A DNA stretch of 64,000 nucleotides from Wenjunlia tyrosinilytica (GTDB taxonomy: Bacteria; Actinomycetota; Actinomycetes; Streptomycetales; Streptomycetaceae): the NCBI RefSeq assembly GCF_014646055.1, contig NZ_BMMS01000010.1:139674-203673 (forward strand), read 5' to 3'. Each line of letters opens with the position of its first letter. Within the stretch, counting starts at the first letter, position 1. Below, piece by piece: positions 31,869 through 39,396 of this stretch. The notes beneath the pieces are model-generated. The model searched no databases. It had not been told where the DNA came from and saw only the letters and a list, made by a program, of their open reading frames with translations. The translations under genes were made by a program, and so were the position numbers.

Positions 31869-32199
31869 ACCGCGTCCGGCTGACTCGCCCTTTCCTGCCT
31901 CCCCGGCCGAGTGGAGGCCGCAAGGCTCCGTCACGCCCCTGAGGTGCGGCAACGCGGTCATCTCCCGTGCCGCCCGCAAAGCCGCGGGCGGTCCCCGCGC
32001 GAGATCCCACCTCTGAAAACCATCCCCCACATCACCTCTCACATCACCACCGCTCCCGTCCCGTTCACCACCGGCGGGATCAGTGGATTTACGCATCCCG
32101 TGTCACGCGCGTATTCCCGCGCGCGCCGTGCGCGTATTTCGCCATGCCTTTTTCCGTGAATTCACGGCCGAACCCGAACTCTGAAACCTGGAGGAGCTC
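31869..32199 (+). promoter_or_regulatory. Structured 5' leader of the sulfur-scavenging operon
   Basis: About 330 non-coding bases between the leader peptide and the FMN reductase gene. An 8-bp perfect stem CCGCCCGC-AAAGCC-GCGGGCGG lies at 31970-31991. Around 32100-32135 alternating GC tracts (ACGCGC...GCGCGT) can pair and are followed at about 32150 by TTTTT, resembling an attenuator before the ribosome binding site at ~32190. With the leader peptide this fits translation-coupled attenuation by cysteine supply, though no antiterminator pairing has been demonstrated. Confidence 0.45.
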
Positions 32200-32754
32200 T
32201 TGTCCTCGATCATTGCCATTTCCGGGAGCCCTTCCGCGCAGTCGCGCACCGCCGTCGCGGTGGGCAAGGCGCTCGAGCGCCTGTCGTCGATCGGCTTCGA
32301 CGTGCGGCACATCGCCGTTCGCGACCTGCCCGCCGAGGACCTGCTGGCGGGCCGGACCGACAGCCCCGCCCTCAGTGACGCCATCGGGGCAGTGGCCGCC
32401 GCCGACGGCGTCATCGTGGCCACCCCGGTGTACAAGGCCGCCTACACGGGCCTGCTGAAGTCCTTCCTCGACCTGCTGCCGCAGTCGGGCCTCGCGGGCA
32501 AGGCGGTGCTCCCCCTGGTGACCGGGGGGACCAACGCCCATGTACTCGCCATCGACTACGCCCTGCGGCCGGTGCTCACCTCGCTGGGCGCCCGCCATGT
32601 CGTCGCGGGCTGCTTCCTCCTCGACCAGCTCATCGACCGGCAGGCCGACGGCACCGCGACGCTGCGGCCCGAGGCCGAACTCAGGCTCTTCGACGTCGTC
32701 GGCCAGTTGACCGAGGCGCTGCCCGTCGGCTCCACGCTCGCCGCCTCCCGCTGA
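32200..32754 (+). CDS. ssuE: NADPH-dependent FMN reductase, SsuE type (184 aa)
   Basis: Flavodoxin-fold reductase supplying FMNH2 to a two-component monooxygenase. The N-terminal phosphate loop IIAISGSPSAQSRTAVAVG, the flavin-binding VIVATPVYKAAYTGLLKSFLDLLPQSGLAGKAVLPLVTGGTNAHVLAIDYALRPVLTSLGA and the length match SsuE/MsuE proteins. The start is TTG 32200 with a strong GGAGGAGC nine bases before it. It is the first structural gene of the operon behind the leader region, and the FMN-dependent monooxygenase four genes on is its evident partner. Confidence 0.9.
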   Translation: MSSIIAISGSPSAQSRTAVAVGKALERLSSIGFDVRHIAVRDLPAEDLLAGRTDSPALSDAIGAVAAADGVIVATPVYKAAYTGLLKSFLDLLPQSGLAGKAVLPLVTGGTNAHVLAIDYALRPVLTSLGARHVVAGCFLLDQLIDRQADGTATLRPEAELRLFDVVGQLTEALPVGSTLAASR

Positions 32755-32820
32755 CCGTCGCGCACGCGGCGTTCGTCCCGCTTCCGCTCCCCGTACAGAC
32801 ACCACAGAAGGACCGTGTCC

Positions 32821-33912
32821 ATGCACACCACATCCCGCCGCCAGTTCCTCGTCATCGCCGGCCTCGCGACCGCTGCCGTCAGCTGCGGCACGGCGTCCGC
32901 CGAGCGTTCCGCCGGGGGCAAGGGCGAGACCAAGAAACTCCGATACCAGGGCTCGGTGGGTGCGGTGACCCTGCCCGAACTGGCCCAGGACCTGGGCTAC
33001 CTGGGCGATGTGAAGCTGGATTGGGTCGGCAACACCATCAGCGGCCCCCAGGACATCCAGTCCGCGGCGACCGGCCAGACGGACTTCGGAGGCGCGTTCA
33101 ACGGAGCGGTGGTCAAGCTGGCGGCCGCCGGATCCCCCATCAAGGCCGTGATCGGCTACTACGGCGCCGACAAGGACGCGTACAGCGGCTTCTACGTCCT
33201 CCAGGACAGCTCCGTCCACGGACCGCGCGACCTGATCGGCAAGAAGGTCGGCATGAACACCCTCGGGGCGCACAGCGAGGCCATGCTCGACATCTACCTC
33301 CAGCGGCACGGAGTGTCCGGCAAGGAGATCGCGAAGGTCGAGCCTTTGGTGGTGCCGCCGGTCAACACCGAGCAGTCGCTTCGCAAGAAGCAGATCCAGG
33401 TCGCCGTGCTCGGCGGCATCCTGCGCGACAAGGCCCTCGCGTCCGGCGGCATCCGCCGCCTGTTCACCGACTACGAACTGCTCGGCGCCTTCACCGCCGG
33501 GACCTATGTGATGACCGAGAAGTTCATCGAGCGCAACCCGACGACGGTGAAGACATTCGTCACCGGCGTGGCCAAGGCCATCGAGTGGTCCCGCAGGACC
33601 CCGCGCGAGGAGGTCGTGGCCCGCATGACCGACATCGTGAACAAGCGCGGGCGCAACGAGGACGCCAAGGCGCTCCAGTTCTGGAAGTCGTTCGGCGTGG
33701 CCGACACCGGGGGCCGGATCAGCGACAAGGAGTTCTCGCTCTGGATCGACTGGCTGGAGAAGCGGGGCGAGATCAAGAAGGGCCAGGTGAAGCTCTCGGA
33801 GATCTACACCAACGAGTTCAACGGCCTGGCCTCCGGCGGCGGTTCCTCCTCCGCCCCGTCCGCCTCCGCAGCCTCCTCCTCTCCCTCGTCCGCCTCGTCC
33901 GGGAACGGGTGA
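32821..33912 (+). CDS. ssuA: Aliphatic sulfonate-type ABC transporter substrate-binding lipoprotein (363 aa)
   Basis: Extracytoplasmic binding protein of the SsuA/nitrate-sulfonate family. The signal SRRQFLVIAGLATAAVSC combines a twin-arginine-like start with a lipobox. The mature part has KLRYQGSVGAVTLPELAQDLGYL, GNTISGPQDIQSAATGQTDFGGAFNGAVVKLAAAGSPIKAVIGYYGAD and DLIGKKVGMNTLGAHSEAMLDIYLQRHGV, typical of the NMT1/SsuA fold. The last ~30 residues are a Ser/Ala/Pro tail. Start ATG 32821; GTG 32815 is an alternative, both near AGAAGGACC. Its stop overlaps a GTG of the ATPase frame. Confidence 0.9.
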   Translation: MHTTSRRQFLVIAGLATAAVSCGTASAERSAGGKGETKKLRYQGSVGAVTLPELAQDLGYLGDVKLDWVGNTISGPQDIQSAATGQTDFGGAFNGAVVKLAAAGSPIKAVIGYYGADKDAYSGFYVLQDSSVHGPRDLIGKKVGMNTLGAHSEAMLDIYLQRHGVSGKEIAKVEPLVVPPVNTEQSLRKKQIQVAVLGGILRDKALASGGIRRLFTDYELLGAFTAGTYVMTEKFIERNPTTVKTFVTGVAKAIEWSRRTPREEVVARMTDIVNKRGRNEDAKALQFWKSFGVADTGGRISDKEFSLWIDWLEKRGEIKKGQVKLSEIYTNEFNGLASGGGSSSAPSASAASSSPSSASSGNG

Positions 33913-33917
33913 CCGCC

Positions 33918-34826
33918 ATGACCGCGAGCATCAGTTTCCGCGACGTCACCAAGACGTTCCCCGTCCGCGAGAAGGCGGGCTCCGGACGGCGTACGGAGTT
34001 CACCGCCGTCCAGGGCGTCGACCTGGAGGTCGCCGCGGGCGAGTTCACCGTCCTCGTCGGGCCCAGCGGCTGCGGCAAGTCCACCCTGCTCGACCTGCTC
34101 GGAGGGCTCACCCAGCCCTCCGGCGGGCAGATCCTCGTGGACGGCGAACCGGTGACCGGCCCCGGACTGGACCGCGGCATCGTCTTCCAGCAGTACGCCC
34201 TGCTGCCCTGGCGCACGGCGCAGGGCAATGTCGAGTTCGGCCTGGAGGCGACCGGGGTCCCCCGGCGCCGGCGTGCCGAGCGGGCCCGGCACTACCTCGA
34301 CCTCGTGGGCCTCGCCGGCTTCGAGGACCGTCACCCCCATGAGCTCTCCGGAGGGATGAAGCAGCGGGTGGCGATCGCCCGCAGCCTCGCCTACGACCCG
34401 GACGTCCTGCTCATGGACGAGCCGTTCGCCGCTCTGGACGCCCAGACCAGGGAGTCCCTGCAGGACGAACTGCTGGGGATCTGGGAGCGCACCGGCAAGA
34501 CCATCGTGTTCATCACCCACGGCATCGAGGAGGCGGTCTACCTCGGACAACGGGTGGCGGTGCTGACGTCCCGGCCGGGCCGGGTCAAGCAGGTGGTGCC
34601 GATCGACCTGGGGCGGCGCACCGATGTCGCCGACCTGCGGTCCAGCCCGGAGTTCGCGCACTACCGGCACCGGATCTGGGACCTGCTGCACGACGAGGTC
34701 GCCCGCGCACAGGAGCTGGAGAGGGCCCAACGGCTCGAGGCAGCCGATCCGGTGGGCAGGGCCCAGCGGATCGAGAAGGCCCTTCAGCACGACGAAGCCC
34801 TCGAGAAAGGGACGGTTCGCGCATGA
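33918..34826 (+). CDS. ssuB: ABC transporter ATPase, SsuB/TauB type (302 aa)
   Basis: Cytosolic ATPase driving sulfonate-type uptake. Walker A GPSGCGKST, Q-loop VFQQYALLPWRT, signature LSGGMKQR, Walker B VLLMDEP, and switch histidine in FITHGIEEAV are all intact. The C-terminal ~50 residues are a charged helical extension (DEVARAQELERAQRLEAADPVGRAQRIEK) longer than in enteric SsuB. ATG 33918 is used; GTG 33909 overlaps the previous stop as GTGA and is an alternative that would couple translation. The stop overlaps the permease start (ATGA). Confidence 0.92.
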   Translation: MTASISFRDVTKTFPVREKAGSGRRTEFTAVQGVDLEVAAGEFTVLVGPSGCGKSTLLDLLGGLTQPSGGQILVDGEPVTGPGLDRGIVFQQYALLPWRTAQGNVEFGLEATGVPRRRRAERARHYLDLVGLAGFEDRHPHELSGGMKQRVAIARSLAYDPDVLLMDEPFAALDAQTRESLQDELLGIWERTGKTIVFITHGIEEAVYLGQRVAVLTSRPGRVKQVVPIDLGRRTDVADLRSSPEFAHYRHRIWDLLHDEVARAQELERAQRLEAADPVGRAQRIEKALQHDEALEKGTVRA

Positions 34827-35764
34827 GCACCGACATCGGCACCTCGGTCACCGGCACCGGGGCCCCCGCCCCGGCTGCCCCGCGTGACCACGAGCCCGCG
34901 GTCCCCCGGACCGCGGTGGCCACCGCCACGGCCCCCGTCCGGGAGGCCACCGGGCGCCCGCGAGCGCTGCGGATCGCCGCCGACTGGGGCCGGCGGACAC
35001 CCGGCCTGCTGCTCGGGGCCCTGACCAAGACGGCCGCGGTCGCCGTCGTGGCGCTCCTGTGGGAGGTCGCCCCGAGGCTCGGGTGGGTCGACCGGACGTT
35101 CCTGCCTCCGCTCTCCCAGGTCGTCAAGGCCTGGCTGGACCTGCTCTCCAGCGGCCAGCTCGCCACGCATGTCGAGGCCAGCCTGGTCCGCTCCCTCAGC
35201 GGCTTCGGGCTCGCGGTGGCCATCGCCGTGCCGCTCGGCCTGCTCATCGGCTGGTACCGCCCGGTCGCGGACCTGCTCAATCCGCTGCTGGAGGTCTTCC
35301 GCAACACCGCGGCGCTCGCCCTGCTGCCGGTGTTCGTCCTGATCCTCGGCATAGGGGAGACATCCAAGATCTCCATCGTCCTGTACGCCTGCGCCTGGCC
35401 CATCCTGCTCAACACGGTCAGCGCGGTCCGCACGGTCGACCCCACCCTGGTCAGGCTCGCCAGGTCGATGGACCTGTCCGCGCCGAGGGTGTTCCAGAAG
35501 GTCATCCTGCCCGCCGCCGTGCCGACCGTCTTCACCGGCATCCGGCTGGCCGGCGCCGTGTCGATCCTCGTCCTGGTCGCCGCCGAGATGGTCGGCGCGA
35601 AGGCCGGGCTCGGCTACCTCATCAACGCCTCGCAGTTCAACTTCGCCATCCCGCAGATGTACGCCGGGATCATCACCGTCTCCGCCATCGGCGTGGTCTT
35701 CAACCAGCTCCTGGTCTCCCTGGAGCGCCGCTTCACCCGCTGGCGCGCTCCCCGGGGCGACTGA
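34823..35764 (+). CDS. ssuC: ABC transporter permease, SsuC/TauC type (313 aa)
   Basis: Integral membrane permease of the binding-protein-dependent family. After a ~60-residue Ala/Pro-rich N-terminus come about six membrane segments (TKTAAVAVVALLWEVAP, SGFGLAVAIAVPLGLLIGWY, AALALLPVFVLILGIGE, ISIVLYACAWPILLNTVSAV, RLAGAVSILVLVAAEMVGA, QMYAGIITVSAIGVVFNQLLV). The EAA loop is recognisable in LVRLARSMDLSAPRVFQKVILPAAVPTVFTGIRLAG. Translationally coupled to the ATPase by a 4-base overlap. Confidence 0.93.
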   Translation: MSTDIGTSVTGTGAPAPAAPRDHEPAVPRTAVATATAPVREATGRPRALRIAADWGRRTPGLLLGALTKTAAVAVVALLWEVAPRLGWVDRTFLPPLSQVVKAWLDLLSSGQLATHVEASLVRSLSGFGLAVAIAVPLGLLIGWYRPVADLLNPLLEVFRNTAALALLPVFVLILGIGETSKISIVLYACAWPILLNTVSAVRTVDPTLVRLARSMDLSAPRVFQKVILPAAVPTVFTGIRLAGAVSILVLVAAEMVGAKAGLGYLINASQFNFAIPQMYAGIITVSAIGVVFNQLLVSLERRFTRWRAPRGD

Positions 35765-35844
35765 CGCGCGCACCCAGGGATCACCACGGCGCCGAGCACC
35801 ACGACCACCGAGACCGCAGAGAAGCAAAAAGGAAAGAGGACAAC

Positions 35845-37173
35845 GTGACCACCGACCGCCGGTTCCATCTGAACGCGTTCCTGATGAACGCGGGTCACCA
35901 CGACGCCGCGTGGCGCCATCCGCGCACCAGCCCCGAGCGCGCCACCGATCTGCGGTACTTCCAGGAGCTGGCGCGGACCGCCGAGCGCGGCAAGCTCGAC
36001 TCGGTGTTCCTCGCGGACGGCCTCGCTCTGTGGGGCAACGCACGCCACAACGTGCTCGGCGGCTTCGAGCCGCTGACCCTGCTCTCCGCCCTGGCCGCGG
36101 TGACCGAGCACGTCGGGCTGATCGCCACCGTCTCCACCACGTTCAACGAGCCCTTCCACACCGCCCGCAAATTCGCCTCCCTCGACCACCTCAGCGGTGG
36201 GCGCGCCGGCTGGAACATCGTCACCTCCGGCAGCGTGGACGAGGCCCGCAACTTCGGGCAGGACGAGCACCTGGAGCACCGCCTGCGGTACGACAGGGCA
36301 CGTGAGTTCGTCGACGTCGCCACCAAGCTGTGGGACAGCTGGGAGGACGAGGCCCCGGTGATCGACCGGGAGCGCGGGGTCTACGCCGACACCGACAAGG
36401 TGCGCGCGATCGATCACGAGGGCGAGTACTTCCGGGTGCGCGGCCCGCTCAACGTCCAGCGATCCCCGCAGGGCTACCCGCTCCTCGTCCAGGCCGGCTC
36501 GTCCGAGGACGGCAAGGAGTTCGCGGCGCAGCACGCCGAGGCGGTCTTCACGGCACAGCAGACCCTCGCCGACGGGCAGACCTTCTACAAGGACCTCAAG
36601 TCGCGGCTGGCCGGCCACGGCCGCGCGCCGCAGGAGTTGAAGATCCTCCCCGGCATCTGCCCGGTCATCGGCTCGACCGAGGCCGAAGCGCGGGCGCTGG
36701 AGGAGGAGCTGACCGCCCTTCAGGTCCCCGAGTACGGGCTGCACCAGCTGTCGAAGATGCTCGATGTGGATCTGAGCGGCCTCCCGCTGGACGGGACCCT
36801 CCCGGATCTGCCCGAGGAGCGGGACATCAACGGCAACAAGAGCCGCTTCACCCTGGTCGCCGAGATGGCCCGCCGGGACGGGCTGAACCTGCGGCAGCTG
36901 ATCGCCCGGCTCGGCGGCGGCCGGGGCCACCGGGTCTTCGCCGGAACGCCCGAGCAGATCGCCGACCAGTTGGAGGAGTGGTTCACCGAGGGCGCCGCCG
37001 ACGGCTTCAACATCATGCCGCCGCATCTGCCGGGCGGGCTCGAGGACTTCGTCGACCATGTCGTCCCGATCCTCCAGAGGCGTGGGCTGTTCCGTACCGA
37101 GTACACCGGGCGCACGCTGCGCGACCACTACGGCCTGCCCCGCCCCGCCAACCGGCTGGCCGTCCACGCCTGA
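35845..37173 (+). CDS. FMN-dependent monooxygenase, NtaA/SnaA/DszA-type LLM protein (442 aa)
   Basis: Class C flavin monooxygenase of the luciferase-like superfamily using FMNH2 supplied by the reductase at the operon's start. Recognisable features: FHLNAFLMNAGHHDAAWRHP, LDSVFLADGLAL, LSALAAVTEHVGLIATVSTTFNEPFHTARKFASLDHLSGGRAGWNIVTS, then EYFRVRGPLNVQRSPQGYPLLVQAGSSEDGKEFAAQHAEAVF. Length and these motifs match the NtaA/DszA/SnaA branch, not SsuD (~380 residues), so the sulfur substrate may be a sulfone, dimethylsulfide-like or other C-S compound rather than simple alkanesulfonates. GTG 35845 with GGAAAGAGG upstream. Confidence 0.9.
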   Translation: MTTDRRFHLNAFLMNAGHHDAAWRHPRTSPERATDLRYFQELARTAERGKLDSVFLADGLALWGNARHNVLGGFEPLTLLSALAAVTEHVGLIATVSTTFNEPFHTARKFASLDHLSGGRAGWNIVTSGSVDEARNFGQDEHLEHRLRYDRAREFVDVATKLWDSWEDEAPVIDRERGVYADTDKVRAIDHEGEYFRVRGPLNVQRSPQGYPLLVQAGSSEDGKEFAAQHAEAVFTAQQTLADGQTFYKDLKSRLAGHGRAPQELKILPGICPVIGSTEAEARALEEELTALQVPEYGLHQLSKMLDVDLSGLPLDGTLPDLPEERDINGNKSRFTLVAEMARRDGLNLRQLIARLGGGRGHRVFAGTPEQIADQLEEWFTEGAADGFNIMPPHLPGGLEDFVDHVVPILQRRGLFRTEYTGRTLRDHYGLPRPANRLAVHA

Positions 37174-37519
37174 CCGACGCCTGGCGCAGGCCCGGCGGCC
37201 ACCTGGGCCGCGCTCGAGGCGGCGCGGGCCGGTGCGGCCGTCGTCCGGCCGGCGGCCGCACACCGGGAGCCTCCCGGGCCATCCATCGGTCCACCGGCCC
37301 GGTGCTCGGACCTGCCCCGGATCGTCCGCGGCCGTCATTTCCGGAACGCTCCCTCCCGGCTCGTTCCCGGCTCCTGCGGCGCTTCCCGGCCTCCTCGAAC
37401 CCGTCCGGTGGGGCGGCGGCCCCGGTACCGTCATGGGTGGATCCCCGTGGCATGCTTGGTCGTCCACAGCTCTGCCGGACGGGGAATGGCGGGCGTCTGG
37501 GGAGAGCCGGGGGGACAGG
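37174..37519. other. Non-coding gap before the ATP-grasp pair
   Basis: 346 bases of GC-rich sequence after the monooxygenase. It should contain the operon terminator and a promoter for the ATP-grasp genes. I see no convincing hairpin or promoter. In-frame sequence upstream of 37520 (from an ATG at 37433) is not family-like. Confidence 0.5.
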
Positions 37520-38374
37520 TTGAGACTGTGCTTTCTCGTTGAGGAGCACTACCGCGACGACGGCATGCCGTTGGACGTGGTGGGACGCCTCAGGTCCTGG
37601 GGGCACTCGGTGGACGTGCTGCTGCCCGGCAGCTCGCTCATCGCCATGCCGGAGCTCATCCGGGCCGGGACGCACGACGCCTGGGTCCTCAAGACCGTCT
37701 CCGGCGGCCCGGGCCTGAGCATGCTGGAGTCCGCCGCCGCGGTGGGCCTTCCCACGATCAACGACGCCCGCTCCATCCGGCCCGTCCGGGACAAGGCGGT
37801 CGCCGCGACGGTGGCCCGCAGCCGGGGCATACCCGTCCCTCCCACGTACTTCGCCGCCACACCCGCGCTGCTGGCCCGGGTCCCCGACGAGCACTACCCG
37901 CTGGTGGTCAAGCCCTGCGACGGAAGCTCGGGACGGTCGGTGCACCTCGTCAGCTCGCCCGGACAACTGGCCGACACCGGCGCCCTGCTGCGGGGCGAGG
38001 GGTACCTGCTCGCCCAGCCCTACATCCCCAACTCGGGCGCGGATCTGAAGGTCTACAGCATCACCGGTGAGCTGCACGCCACCGTCCGCCGCTCGCCCCT
38101 GCACCCCGGCCGACCGGTCCTGGAACGCGAGGTTCCGCTGACGACGGAGTTGGCGCGGCTGACGGCGAAGGTCGGCGAGGTCTTCGGGCTCGACCTGTTC
38201 GGCGTGGACATCGTCGAGGGCCCGGAGGGCCCGATGGTCGTGGACATCAATGACTTCCCCAGCTTCCGGCAGGTGCCCGACGCCGTCGACCGGGTGGCCC
38301 GTGCGGTGCTCCGCCTGGCGGGGTCGGCCGGCGACCGCGCCCCGATGGACCCCGAGCGCACGCTCGTCGGCTGA
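37520..38374 (+). CDS. RimK-like ATP-grasp protein A (284 aa)
   Basis: ATP-grasp ligase fold: the N-terminal domain LRLCFLVEEHYRDDGMPLDVVGRLRSWGHSVDVLLPG; the central region DKAVAATVARSRGIPVPPTYF, HYPLVVKPCDGSSGRSVHLV (ATP-binding lysine strand and glycine-rich loop); YLLAQPYIPNSGADLKVYSI; and the Mg-binding acidic motif FGVDIVEGPEGPMVVDINDFPSF. Such enzymes form amide bonds through acyl-phosphates. Carboxylate and amine substrates are unknown. The start is TTG 37520 behind GGGGGGACAGG. The next gene is a second ATP-grasp 13 bases on, so they probably act together. Confidence 0.82.
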   Translation: MRLCFLVEEHYRDDGMPLDVVGRLRSWGHSVDVLLPGSSLIAMPELIRAGTHDAWVLKTVSGGPGLSMLESAAAVGLPTINDARSIRPVRDKAVAATVARSRGIPVPPTYFAATPALLARVPDEHYPLVVKPCDGSSGRSVHLVSSPGQLADTGALLRGEGYLLAQPYIPNSGADLKVYSITGELHATVRRSPLHPGRPVLEREVPLTTELARLTAKVGEVFGLDLFGVDIVEGPEGPMVVDINDFPSFRQVPDAVDRVARAVLRLAGSAGDRAPMDPERTLVG

Positions 38375-38387
38375 CGGGACCGCACCG

Positions 38388-39212
38388 TTGCGGATATGCC
38401 TGCTCACCTCGCGTCCCGACCACCCTCTGCTGGAGGGGGCCCGCAGGGCGCTGGCCCCCCGTCACCAGGTGGTGGCGGCCGACCCCGACGCATCCCACGG
38501 CTCCCCCGCCGCGCCCGCGCCCGACCCGCCGTCCGCCGATGTGTACCTGCTCAAGACCCGGACCCCGCGGGCCCTGGCCCTCGCCCACCGGCTGGAGCGC
38601 CGCGGCGCCCGGGTGCTGAACTCGGCCTCGGCGACCGAGCTGTGCCAGGACCGGGCCCGTATGGCCGAGGTGGCCGGGAAGGCGGGACTGCCGTTCCCGC
38701 GCACCCGTGCCTATGACTGCCCGTCGAGGATCGCCGGGGACATCGGTGAGCTGGGCTTCCCGCTGATGGTCAAGAGCCGCAGGAGCGCGCGGCTCGACGT
38801 GGTCGCCCGGATCGACGACCGCGAGGGCCTGTCGGCGCTGGCGCGGAGCCGGCCGGGGCACCCGGTCGTCGTGCAGAGGTTCGTGGAGAACGACGGCTGG
38901 GACCGCAAGCTGTGGGTGGTGGACACCCAGGTCTACGCCGGGCTGCGCCCCACCCCGCTCGCGGACCCTCTCCCGGTGGGGGACAAGTCCCTCACCGAGC
39001 CGCTCGATCCCGCCGACGTGCCCGAGGCGTGGACCGCGCTCGCCCTGCGCGCCGGGCGGGCGTTCGGCCTCCAGGTCTACGGCGTCGACCTGATCGAGCG
39101 CGACGGCGCCCCGGTGATCGTGGACGTCAATGCCTTCCCGGGGATGCGCGGCATGGACGGCGCCCCCGAGGCCCTCGCCGCCCTTGCGGTCTCGGCGGGC
39201 TCCGGCCGATAG
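38388..39212 (+). CDS. RimK-like ATP-grasp protein B (274 aa)
   Basis: Second ATP-grasp enzyme of the pair: LRICLLTSRPDHPLLEGARRALAPRHQVV, DVYLLKTRTPRALALAHRLERRGARVLNSASATELCQDRARMAEVAGKAGLPFPRTRAY, FPLMVKSRRSARLDVVARI (ATP lysine strand), VVVQRFVENDGWDRKLWVVD and LQVYGVDLIERDGAPVIVDVNAFPGMRGM (metal-binding Asp/Asn). It differs from protein A in lacking the glycine-rich GSSGRS loop, having RRSARL instead, so nucleotide handling may differ. Again a TTG start (38388), in line with LRLCFL/LRICLL similarity of the two N-termini. No peptide precursor or carrier protein gene is adjacent. Confidence 0.78.
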   Translation: MRICLLTSRPDHPLLEGARRALAPRHQVVAADPDASHGSPAAPAPDPPSADVYLLKTRTPRALALAHRLERRGARVLNSASATELCQDRARMAEVAGKAGLPFPRTRAYDCPSRIAGDIGELGFPLMVKSRRSARLDVVARIDDREGLSALARSRPGHPVVVQRFVENDGWDRKLWVVDTQVYAGLRPTPLADPLPVGDKSLTEPLDPADVPEAWTALALRAGRAFGLQVYGVDLIERDGAPVIVDVNAFPGMRGMDGAPEALAALAVSAGSGR

Positions 39213-39396
39213 TCGCCCTCGTGCCCGAGGACCAGGTCACCGCGCTCATCGAACGCTTCATCGCCGACATCCGCCCCGTCGTCCCGCTGATCTGCGAAGG
39301 GCACGGCTGGCACGGGACTTTGTCCGCATCGGGATCGACCGGACGCCGGCGATGTGAACCGCGGCAGCTGTACTGCCGCTGGTGTGCCCGGCTGGA

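Noticed and set aside
39221-39357. Possible small gene from GTG 39221 (VPEDQVTALIERFIADIRPV) and a second frame ending RDFVRIGIDRTPAM at 39357
   Set aside because: The two coding-like parts are in different frames, and the first frame runs on across the opposite-strand Rieske gene. It may be a frameshifted remnant, but the evidence is insufficient.
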